DNA from: Okeania sp. SIO2B3
GTDB taxonomy: Bacteria > Cyanobacteriota > Cyanobacteriia > Cyanobacteriales > Microcoleaceae
Length of the DNA: 42,456 bases
Assembly: GCF_010672525.1 (NCBI RefSeq)
Contig: NZ_JAAHGH010000015.1
Span: 54,097-96,552, forward strand
Reading direction: 5' to 3'
A program made the position numbers and the translations under genes. This document shows positions 1 to 7,309 of the stretch, piece after piece; the stretch's first letter is position 1, and each line of letters starts with the position of its first letter. The notes under the pieces are model-generated. The model did no database searches, had not been told where the DNA came from, and saw only the letters and a program-made list of their open reading frames with translations.

Positions 1-418
1 TTACCAACCAAACTTCAACAATATTATTCTCAGCATATAAAGGAATTTTTACTTCTTGGTCATATTTAACTGTTGTATCTGACACTTCTATAAGGAGAAA
101 TACATCTTCTGGTTGAGGATGTTGAGTCCTATAAAAATCTGGTCGTCGTTGCAGCAAAGCGATATCTGGTTCAGGTTCAGAATTATCATTCAATCTCACA
201 GGATTTTGAATTCTCACAGTAACAGTTTTTGCTAAACGCAAAAAGAATAGTTCGTTAATACGGTCCACACAAGCTGCGTGATGAATACCAATAGGGGACA
301 TTTTGACAATTTCTCCTCGGATTAGTTCTACTCGTTCATTTTCTTTTAATACTCCTGCTTCCAGCATTTTATAATATTGGTCTACAGTAAATAGTCGTCG
401 CAATAATTGTACAGACAT
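1..418 (-). CDS. Uma2 family endonuclease (DUF820), 3' end outside window
   Basis: The visible 139 codons begin MSVQLLRRLFTVDQYYKM and contain the Uma2/DUF820 landmarks: ERVELIRGEIVKMSPIG, then a PEPDIALL stretch, then LLIEVSDTTVKYDQEVKIP followed by LYAENNIVEVWLV. The acidic residues and the D-x-E-x-K series belong to the PD-(D/E)xK nuclease fold of this family, which is hugely expanded in cyanobacteria and whose biological role is unclear. The start is supported by an AAGGAG Shine-Dalgarno at 425-430. The gene lies downstream of, and on the same strand as, the ATP-grasp gene. It is probably unrelated, because Uma2 genes are scattered everywhere in these genomes. The C-terminus is cut by the window edge. 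Confidence 0.85.
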   Translation of the reverse strand, partial: MSVQLLRRLFTVDQYYKMLEAGVLKENERVELIRGEIVKMSPIGIHHAACVDRINELFFLRLAKTVTVRIQNPVRLNDNSEPEPDIALLQRRPDFYRTQHPQPEDVFLLIEVSDTTVKYDQEVKIPLYAENNIVEVWLV

Positions 419-496
419 TTTCAACTCCTTGAAAATAATTATATGAATTTGTTTATGTATAACAATTATATTTATTATAAATATTCTTGCCTAACT

Positions 497-1402
497 TTAA
501 CTTGTTAATAATTCTATCAAGTCTTCAGTTATCGGACAACCTGTTTCTCTTTCAAAATGAAGAAACATCGGACTAAAATTCGCCTCCAGGAAAACAAAAT
601 CTCCATTAGGTTTAAATCGCCAGTCAATACCAGTCCATTTTAATCCAAATGCTTTAGTAATAGTTAAACATTGTTGTTTCATATCCTCTGGTGTTTCTAA
701 ATAGATTAATTTTGCTCGTTTATCTTCCCGAAAATCTAGAGAACTACTCCTAATTTCAGCAGAATAAACTTTTTCGCCAATCACATAACTACGAATATTT
801 GTACCGGGAATAAATTCTTGGATAGTTACGGGAGAAATGCTTAATGCTAATTTCATCCGATTAATTTCTAAATGTTCTTTGGTTAAAAATTGAGTATGAG
901 AACCTCCATAAACAGGTTTAAAAATTACATCTTTAAATACTTGAGAAAATTCTAAAATTTCATCAGCATTATTAGTAATAAGAGTCGCTGGAATAGTCAC
1001 ACCTATTTTATTAGCTAAACTTAATTGCAAAGGTTTTTCTTTATGAAATTCATAAGCCTCCCAACCATTCACCCATTTTTCAGGTTTAGACCGCATAAAA
1101 GAACGTAATAAACCCATCGAATCATTAACTGCTATTCTCTCCTGATATAAATCAGTTAATTTCGGAACATTAACCCCGGCAAAAGTCCGCCAAAAAATTT
1201 TATTTATATCTGCTAAATTCCATTTTCTGCCATCTGGAAATATTAAACATCCCGTGTGAGTAATAGGTTGCCAAGAGATTTTTAACTTAGTGGGAAATAA
1301 ACGAGTATCTAAATAATCAACTGTTATTCCTTTTTCTGTGAGAGACTTTTTGAGATGGGCAGCATGAATATCTTCTTCACTGCCCAGGATTAAAATATTC
1401 AT
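497..1402 (-). CDS. ATP-grasp ligase, MvdD/PsnB-like graspetide macrocyclase candidate
   Basis: This 301-residue protein is an ATP-grasp ligase of the graspetide (omega-ester peptide) type. The family uses ATP to join Glu/Asp side-chain carboxyls to Thr/Ser hydroxyls (esters) or Lys amines (amides) of a precursor. Visible parts are an N-terminal pre-ATP-grasp domain with the DTRLFPTKLKI pattern (about residues 32-42), the nucleotide-binding FKPVYGG (161-167), QEFIPG (195-200), a basic/acidic strand R204...E216-R218, and the metal-binding series D260, E273 and N275 in GIDWRFKPNGDF and FLEANFSPMF. The tail GCPITEDLIELL resembles that of microviridin ligases. It lies 742 bp downstream of, and on the same strand as, a multi-core precursor with the TTxxxxEE motif, which is its likely substrate. 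No second ligase or acetyltransferase is visible, so simple ester-only chemistry is inferred. A general RimK-like role is the alternative. Confidence 0.82.
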   Translation of the reverse strand: MNILILGSEEDIHAAHLKKSLTEKGITVDYLDTRLFPTKLKISWQPITHTGCLIFPDGRKWNLADINKIFWRTFAGVNVPKLTDLYQERIAVNDSMGLLRSFMRSKPEKWVNGWEAYEFHKEKPLQLSLANKIGVTIPATLITNNADEILEFSQVFKDVIFKPVYGGSHTQFLTKEHLEINRMKLALSISPVTIQEFIPGTNIRSYVIGEKVYSAEIRSSSLDFREDKRAKLIYLETPEDMKQQCLTITKAFGLKWTGIDWRFKPNGDFVFLEANFSPMFLHFERETGCPITEDLIELLTS

Positions 1403-2144
1403 TAAAGTTATATGAAATACTAAAATTTTTGCTACAAATAGTTAGGCTGTTTCAAGGAGTCAGTCCTCAGGAGTCAGGAGGCACGGAAGGAATAGAATAA
1501 TACAATTTATCAAAAATTTTTCTACGTTTTATTGAGTAGGGGAGTAGGGGATAATTAAATAATTAATAATTTAGAATTAAGAATTTAGAATTACCTCTCC
1601 TTTAAAACGGAATTGATTGACTCAAAGGAAATTTTTTCTTTTTATCCCCTTAAAAAGGGAGGCTTTATACCACAATTTTTCGGTAAACATAAGAATAATT
1701 AATTATAGCTATGGCGCTAATTATCAAAAAGGTGACTCTTTATGTGTTAATGACTTAATAATTGAAGTGCTGCTCAGGAAGAAAAGGAAGACTTGAGAGA
1801 AAAAAAGCGTAGATATTATGAATTTGAATATATTTCTGCTTACAAGTTCGCTTTCTCCCTTTGTCTACTTTGTCTGAATTAACTAGATTAACTAAATTAG
1901 GACTTACCTAATAATGAATAATTAATAATTAATAATTAATAATTAATAATTAAACAATTCAGCTTTATTAGCCTCCCCTTTCAAAGGGAAAAAAGATTTT
2001 TTTCCTTGAGATTCAATCCTCTTCCTAAAAGGGATAGGTAATTATTAATTGTTAATTTTTAATTGCTGAAGCACTGACAATATATAGGATTTTGTGCGTT
2101 ACGCTATGGCTAACACACCTACCAATAGCTTTCCCGTTTATTAA
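1403..2144. other. Repeat-rich spacer between ligase and precursor genes
   Basis: I see no convincing gene in these 742 bp. The spacer holds two members of a dispersed element (about 1590-1690 and, inverted, 1970-2045), a heptanucleotide AATAATT-type tandem tract at about 1915-1955, and a segment at 1708-1765 that recurs around 9290-9350. The spacing is large for an operon, so the ligase may have its own promoter or be separated by later repeat insertion. Confidence 0.7.
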
Positions 2145-3416
2145 CTAAATAAAATTCAGGTTTAAATTGTCTAGAGATGAAACACCTTCTACGATCGCAA
2201 TCAAATCTCCTGATAGAGTAGATATATTAACTGAATTATTAACTATTTCAAAACTATAATCATTCAAAGTTCCTGATAACTGAATTCGATCTAAAGGAGT
2301 ATCAAAATTTTGAATTAAAGCAAAGTCTGAATCACCAAAACCAAGATAAAAAGGCGACCCTGGGGAAGAACCAAGTATAAATTGATCTACTCCTTCTGTT
2401 CCGGAAGTACCAACTAATATATCAATTTCTCCCGTTCCCGAATCACTAGGTATAATTCGGTCATTGATGATGTCATATCCAATAACGCTAACACCAACAA
2501 TTCTGGTATTGTTGCCGAAAGCATTAATAATATCATTACTATCATTGTCAGTAAAAAAACCAATGCGTTGAATTTCAAATTGTCCAAACTGAATGTAATG
2601 TTCTAAACCAGAACTAAATACTCCTGTGTTGATAGCAACATCAATATCAGGATAAGATTGCCGATAAATTTCTTCATTAAAATCTCCACCTTCTTCTCCT
2701 ATTGCCAAAGTAGTGACATCACCTTCTTCCGAACCTACTTGAGTGATAATTTCATTATTAATAGGAGGAGGAAAACCACCTTCCTCTCCTATTGCCAAAG
2801 TAGTGACACCACCTTCTTCTCCTAGTGCTAGAGTTGTTGCTATCCCTTCTTCAGAGCTTGGTTGAGTAATAGTTTCATTACTGATAGGAGTAGCACCACC
2901 TTCTTCTCCTACTGCTCTAGTTGTCGGTTCTACGGGTGGCACTCCTATTGGAGTCATACCACCTTCTTCTCCTATTGCTTGAGTGGTTGCGAAACCTTCT
3001 TCAGAGCTTGGTTGAGTAATAATTTCATTATTAATAGGAGTAGCACCACCTTCTTCTCCTATTACTTCAGTTGTCGGTTCTCGGGGTGGCACTCCTATTG
3101 GATCGATACCACCTTCTTCTCCCAGTGCTAAAGTCGTTGGTACAGGAAGATTACCACCTTCTTCTCCGATGGCTAAAGTTGTTGGTATAGGTTCACTGGA
3201 ACCACCTTCTTCTCCGATGGCTAGAGTTGTTGCTATCAGTTCGCCACCATTTTCTAAATCATCAAACGCTGTTGTTATAGCACCACCTTCTTCTCCGATG
3301 GCTAAAGTTGTTGCTATCAGTTGAGATGGGTCATTAAAAGTATTAGGGTTAGGTTCAACTTGAATTTTTTGTAAAGACTCAAGAACATTTAGGTCATAGT
3401 CAAATGGATGTGTCAT
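2145..3416 (-). CDS. Multi-core graspetide precursor fused to an RTX-like secretion domain
   Basis: The 423-residue product has three parts. Residues 1-35 look like a leader (MTHPFDYDLNVLESLQ...). Residues 36-244 hold ten cores with the pattern T-T-x-x-x-x-E-E-G-G, at 36, 63, 79, 94, 115, 144, 165, 194, 205 and 235. TTLAIGEEGG is commonest; variants are LAL, EVI, QAI and RAV. Four degenerate cores lie at 48, 133, 183 and 224. Residues 104-153 and 154-203 form a duplicated 50-residue block. TTxxxxEE is the known core motif of plesiocin-type graspetides, where two esters form per core. Residues 246-290 match the YPDIDVAINTGVFSSGLEHY module of secreted cyanobacterial proteins, and 330-423 resemble the terminal domain of RTX/haemolysin-type proteins, suggesting type I export. 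An AAGGA Shine-Dalgarno precedes the ATG. The ATP-grasp gene lies downstream. The modification and the export route are inferred. Confidence 0.85.
   Translation of the reverse strand: MTHPFDYDLNVLESLQKIQVEPNPNTFNDPSQLIATTLAIGEEGGAITTAFDDLENGGELIATTLAIGEEGGSSEPIPTTLAIGEEGGNLPVPTTLALGEEGGIDPIGVPPREPTTEVIGEEGGATPINNEIITQPSSEEGFATTQAIGEEGGMTPIGVPPVEPTTRAVGEEGGATPISNETITQPSSEEGIATTLALGEEGGVTTLAIGEEGGFPPPINNEIITQVGSEEGDVTTLAIGEEGGDFNEEIYRQSYPDIDVAINTGVFSSGLEHYIQFGQFEIQRIGFFTDNDSNDIINAFGNNTRIVGVSVIGYDIINDRIIPSDSGTGEIDILVGTSGTEGVDQFILGSSPGSPFYLGFGDSDFALIQNFDTPLDRIQLSGTLNDYSFEIVNNSVNISTLSGDLIAIVEGVSSLDNLNLNFI
2685..3311 (-). repeat. In-gene tandem core repeats (TTxxxxEEGG x10)
   Basis: This span encodes the ten canonical and four degenerate cores of the precursor. 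At DNA level it shows as recurring CCACCTTCTTCTCC blocks on the plus strand. A roughly 150-bp block encoding residues 104-153 is repeated immediately as residues 154-203, so the array grew by unequal duplication as well as by single-core copying. Confidence 0.85.
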
Positions 3417-3520
3417 ATTTTCCTTTTGTTCAACTTTTATTTATGATGGAAAGTACTGAAGATTGTTGAATATCTTCTATCAATTACAGTATAGTTGAGA
3501 AATATCGATCGCTATTATAG

Positions 3521-4285
3521 ATGAATAAACTACCCAATGACATAGATGAGGCACTCACTCAAGCCATAGAAGCTACTAAAGCAGCTCTCCAAGATGGTTA
3601 CAGTAGAATCCAAATCGAAATAGTTATTCCAGAAATTGAACTTCAAGCTCAATCTCTAGCAGCACAATTTATTCCTGCTTTACTAGAAGAAGGCATTCAA
3701 CCAAAAGTATTCTTTCCTGATACTGGTGCTGCAGCATTGGCAAGACGAGATTGGCAAGAAGCACCCTTTAAAGTAAAAGTAGAAGATATTGGTACAAGTA
3801 GGTCTCCAGTTGACAGCAAAATTGCACCGGAAGACGAATTTTTTCTGTTAATTGCCCTTTCTTCTGTAGAAGTGGCCCAGGCTGAAAAATTGTGTAATTT
3901 GGCAGGCGATCGCCCAGTTGTGATGTTAATTCCCAGATTAGAGGATGTATCTATTGTGGGAATTGGTTATGCAGCACGTCAACTCCGGGAAAGATTTCTG
4001 ACAACTATTGAATCTTGCTACTATATCAAGTCTTTTGGTGAGGCTGCATTGTATCGTTGTTATCCTTCTCCCTGGCAAATTTGGCTTGAGTCAAATGGCC
4101 AATATAAATTAATTGCAGAGCGACCTGAGAAACCGATGGGAGATGCAGTGGAAATAATTTTAGCTGAAGCTACTGCTACAGTTAAAACAGATAGCTCTAC
4201 TTCTGTTAATCAAACTCCTGCTACACCAAAACGGAAAGGATTTTTAGCTGAAATTCAAAAATTCCTGCGTGCTTTAAGTAACTAA
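3521..4285 (+). CDS. DUF1995 family protein
   Basis: This is a soluble 254-residue protein of the DUF1995 family, conserved in cyanobacteria and plastids (plant relatives include the LPA3 photosystem II assembly factor). Characteristic stretches are LPNDIDEALTQAIEATKAAL at the N-terminus, RIQIEIVIPE, the VFFPDTGAAALARRDW segment (about residues 63-78), and the C-terminal YRCYPSPWQIWLE and GQYKLIAERPEKP. The last 35 residues are a low-complexity linker plus a basic helix. It is divergent from the graspetide precursor across a 104-bp gap that must hold both promoters. The biochemical function is unknown; a role linked to photosynthetic assembly is only a family-level guess. Confidence 0.8.
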   Translation: MNKLPNDIDEALTQAIEATKAALQDGYSRIQIEIVIPEIELQAQSLAAQFIPALLEEGIQPKVFFPDTGAAALARRDWQEAPFKVKVEDIGTSRSPVDSKIAPEDEFFLLIALSSVEVAQAEKLCNLAGDRPVVMLIPRLEDVSIVGIGYAARQLRERFLTTIESCYYIKSFGEAALYRCYPSPWQIWLESNGQYKLIAERPEKPMGDAVEIILAEATATVKTDSSTSVNQTPATPKRKGFLAEIQKFLRALSN

Positions 4286-4510
4286 GTTTTCCGCAGACAT
4301 GAACTTATACCGTTTCACGGAAGTCATAAGTCATAAGTTAGAAGTTGGAAGTGAAAATTGATAGACTTAAAGTTATTGACTATAGCAATTCCCAAAAAGC
4401 GCGAGGTACAAAATTCCTTGGTTTTAGGGAGTAGGGAGTAGGGAGTAGTAATTCTGGTTCCGTAGGAATCGATAAATAGGGTTTGCGCTTCACTAGTCTT
4501 TTAGTCGGGG

Positions 4511-4568
<58 letters not shown>

Positions 4569-4930
4569 ACCCACCCCTCGCCCCTCCCCCGACCGTGGAG
4601 GGGAGAAATGGCTCGGGAGCGAGGAGGTAGGAGTAACAATTGTCAATTTGGGATTTTTCTGCCCAACTATGAGCCTAAAATACGCTCCATGCATGAGCGT
4701 TTTAGACTGAAACAGGCGTACTTTTTAAAGGCCCCAAAAAGGCACTTGTCTTTATATGTCAATGCTTTTAGATTTAATCAGCAAGCCCTAAATCAGAAAA
4801 ACAACTGTACCTCATTAGCTTGGGAAATTCTATATACAATAATTTCAGCCTATTATTCCACATCATCAGTTGCTGACTATTTGTGACATTCTTAGAGTGA
4901 ATTAGTATTACTAAAAGTATTTTTGTCTAA

Positions 4931-5019
4931 GGTGAGCCGACCCCAATTTTGATCGAAGCTACAATTTATTTCAAATTAGCTACATTCTGGATTTACCTGA
5001 AAATTAGGGTCGGTTGACC
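4931..5019. repeat. Imperfect inverted repeat, MITE- or hairpin-like
   Basis: The arm GGTGAGCCGACCCCAATTTT (4931-4950) is matched at 17 of 20 positions by the complement of 5000-5019. The enclosed 49 bp have no coding content. It could be a small non-autonomous element or a structured RNA region upstream of the phosphatase gene. Confidence 0.5.
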
Positions 5020-5200
5020 TCAGAAACTATGTGTTATTATAGATATAAATAAAATGAATAATATATTAGATGTTTTAATTAAATTTTATGACATTAAAAT
5101 CACATTAAATTTTGACAAAAAAAAGTCGATTTCGCCTAACTTAATGCAATTAAGTAGATAGAGTAAAACTAGATATTATAGGAAATCTTGAGAAGTAAAA

Positions 5201-5998
5201 ATGAAGCAGAGACGTATTATAATTGGCGATGTACATGGGCATTATGATGGTCTGATGATTTTGCTAGAGGCGATCGCCCCTGGAAAAGATGAAAAGGTGT
5301 ACTTTTTAGGGGACTTAATAGACCGAGGCCCGAAAAGTTCTCAAGTAATAGAATTTGTCAGAAATAACTCCTATCAGTGTCTCCTAGGAAATCACGAACA
5401 AATGATGATTCAAGCTCTTTCAGATAAAGGAGGCAAAAAAGGAGCATGGGAAGCTTGGTTTTACAGTGGAGGGAATGAAACGGTAGAAAGTTATAGAGAT
5501 ACAGGAATTATGCCTTATGAGGATGTAGAATGGATTCGATCGCTACCTCTATATCTAGATTTAGGAGATATTTGGTTAGTTCATGCAGGGGTAAATCCAG
5601 AACTACCTATTCAAAAGCAAACTTATCATGAATATTGTTGGATTCGCAAAGAATTTCATTCTATTGAAAAACCTTACTTTTCCAATAAGTTAATGATTAT
5701 AGGTCATACTATTACTTTTACTTTTAATAATGTTGAACCTGGAGAGTTGGTTTGTGGGGCAGGTTGGTTGGATATTGACACGAGTGCCTATCATCCTCGT
5801 AGTGGATGGCTAACAGGATTAGATGTTGATAATAATATTGTTTATCAAGTTAATGTGAATAATAATGAAATTAGGAAAATGGCTTTAGAAGAACTTGTAA
5901 AACCTTATACTCCCAAGCCAACTTTAAAAGAAATAATGCAAGAACGTTTATTAGCTAAAAAAAAGTACAAAGAGAAACTCAAGGTTAAGATAAATTGA
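5201..5998 (+). CDS. PPP-type metallophosphoesterase (Ser/Thr phosphatase / ApaH-like)
   Basis: The 265-residue protein carries the full PPP phosphatase signature: GDVHGH (9-14), GDLIDRGP (37-44), GNHE (63-66), a late HAGVNP (128-133) and GHT (168-170). These supply the Asp/His/Asn ligands of the dinuclear metal centre. Bacterial members dephosphorylate Ser/Thr/Tyr phosphoproteins or cleave diadenosine tetraphosphate; the sequence alone does not separate the two. The last 40 residues are a lysine-rich helical tail. The ATG is close behind a GAGAAG sequence. The gene stands alone between repeat-rich spacers. Confidence 0.88.
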   Translation: MKQRRIIIGDVHGHYDGLMILLEAIAPGKDEKVYFLGDLIDRGPKSSQVIEFVRNNSYQCLLGNHEQMMIQALSDKGGKKGAWEAWFYSGGNETVESYRDTGIMPYEDVEWIRSLPLYLDLGDIWLVHAGVNPELPIQKQTYHEYCWIRKEFHSIEKPYFSNKLMIIGHTITFTFNNVEPGELVCGAGWLDIDTSAYHPRSGWLTGLDVDNNIVYQVNVNNNEIRKMALEELVKPYTPKPTLKEIMQERLLAKKKYKEKLKVKIN

Positions 5999-6386
5999 TG
6001 AAAATAGCAGCTTCTCTTTCAACAATTAACAATTAATAATTAATAATTGCCTATTCTTGTAAATTAAGAGGGTTAGCTAAAAGGATTTTTTTGATTTTTT
6101 CTCTATGAATGGAGAGGCTTTATACCAAATTGATAAATTTTTGCTACAAATCAGCTAGGATATTTCTGAGTAGTCAACCCACCCCCGCCCCTCCCAGGAG
6201 GGGAACTCAGGAGGACCGATTCAGAATGAATGGCTTTAATACCAGTTTTTAGGTCGGAATTTATCTTTTTAGTCCAAGAGACATATCCGATAAAGTATTT
6301 TAATTGCCCTGATTATTCGTAACATTCTTTTTCCAAATCAGTATTATACCTTAATTTTTCGGTAAATATAAATAGATTAATGATGA
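5999..6386. other. 388-bp spacer with dispersed-repeat fragments
   Basis: No gene is seen. About 6025-6130 carries a degenerate member of the dispersed element ending in GGAGAGGCTTTATACC, and 6340-6370 another end fragment with TTTTTCGGTAAA. A C-rich box lies at 6178-6205. Confidence 0.6.
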
Positions 6387-7076
6387 ATGCAACTAGAAGA
6401 AAAACAACAATTAATTAGTTATTTAGGTCAATTTGTTACCCATGCTCGTTGGGAAAAAATAATATCTGTTTTGCAGCAAAGAACCCGTCATATTACTGTT
6501 ATTTTAGAAGATATTTATCAACCCCACAATGCTAGTGCAGTACTCCGAAGTTGTGACAGTTTTGGGGTACAAGATGTACATATTATAGAGAATAAAAATA
6601 TATTCACAATTACTCAAGGTGTTAGTGTTGGTTCAGACCGCTGGTTAACATTATATCGTTATAACCAACAAGGCATAAATAATACTCAAGAATGTTTAAA
6701 AAGATTAAGAAGTGAGGGTTATATCATAGCAGCAACAACCCCCCATACGAAGCAAATAACTATTGAAAAATTATCTGTAAATACAAAAGTAGCGTTAATG
6801 TTTGGTTCAGAAATTAATGGGTTGTCAGAATATGCTCAAAACAATGCAGATGTATCGGTAAAAATTCCAATGCAGGGATTTAGTGAAAGTTTTAATATTT
6901 CAGTGAGTGTTGCTTTATGTTTATACGATCTGACAAATCGTTTGCGCCGACAGCATAATAATTGGGAATTAACTGAAACAGAAAAATTAGATTTGGAATT
7001 AAATTGGCTGCGGAAATCTATTAAAGCTGGAGAACTTATTGAGAAGAAATTTTTCAGAGATATTTTTCAACAATGA
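6387..7076 (+). CDS. trmH: tRNA (guanosine(18)-2'-O)-methyltransferase TrmH
   Basis: This SPOUT-class methyltransferase (229 residues, usual length for TrmH) methylates the 2'-hydroxyl of G18 in the tRNA D-loop using S-adenosylmethionine. The three SpoU motifs are present: motif 1 N48-ASAVLR54, motif 2 ALMFGSEINGLS (136-147), and motif 3 IPMQGFSESFNISVS (160-174), which together form the deep trefoil knot. A TrmH-type N-terminal helix (HARWEKIISVLQQRTRHI) and C-terminal extension are also present, favouring TrmH over the shorter TrmL or the rRNA enzyme RlmB. No strong Shine-Dalgarno is visible before the ATG. Confidence 0.88.
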   Translation: MQLEEKQQLISYLGQFVTHARWEKIISVLQQRTRHITVILEDIYQPHNASAVLRSCDSFGVQDVHIIENKNIFTITQGVSVGSDRWLTLYRYNQQGINNTQECLKRLRSEGYIIAATTPHTKQITIEKLSVNTKVALMFGSEINGLSEYAQNNADVSVKIPMQGFSESFNISVSVALCLYDLTNRLRRQHNNWELTETEKLDLELNWLRKSIKAGELIEKKFFRDIFQQ

Positions 7077-7148
7077 ATAATGAATAATTAATAATTAATA
7101 ATTACCTCTCCTTGAAAAGAAGAGGATTGACTAATGAAGATCGACAGT

Positions 7149-7265
7149 GAAGATCGACAAATTTTTGACCAAATCAAAATTCTACTAAAATTTAGTCATA
7201 GCAATGTATTCAACATGATATGGATCTAAAATCGACAAGAATATTTTTAAAACTTGTCGATCTTC
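7149..7265. repeat. Inverted repeat with GAAGATCGACAA arms
   Basis: The arm GAAGATCGACAA (7149-7160) is exactly complementary to TTGTCGATCTTC (7254-7265). The same GATCGACA word also occurs just outside at 7139-7146. The 93-bp interior is AT-rich and non-coding. This suggests a small MITE or a long hairpin between two convergent genes (trmH and the acetyltransferase). Confidence 0.6.
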
Positions 7266-7309
7266 GACAATATTATTTAGCTGACCGCTGATTGCTGAAG
7301 TGCTGAATG

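Noticed and set aside
2862-3131. 89-codon plus-strand frame opposite the graspetide precursor
   Set aside because: It is antisense to the repetitive core region and its Phe/Ser/Cys-rich repeats merely mirror the cores.
2685-3311. CRISPR array
   Set aside because: Regular repeats are present but they are in frame, have unequal spacers and encode conserved peptide cores; nothing in the window resembles CRISPR repeats or cas genes.
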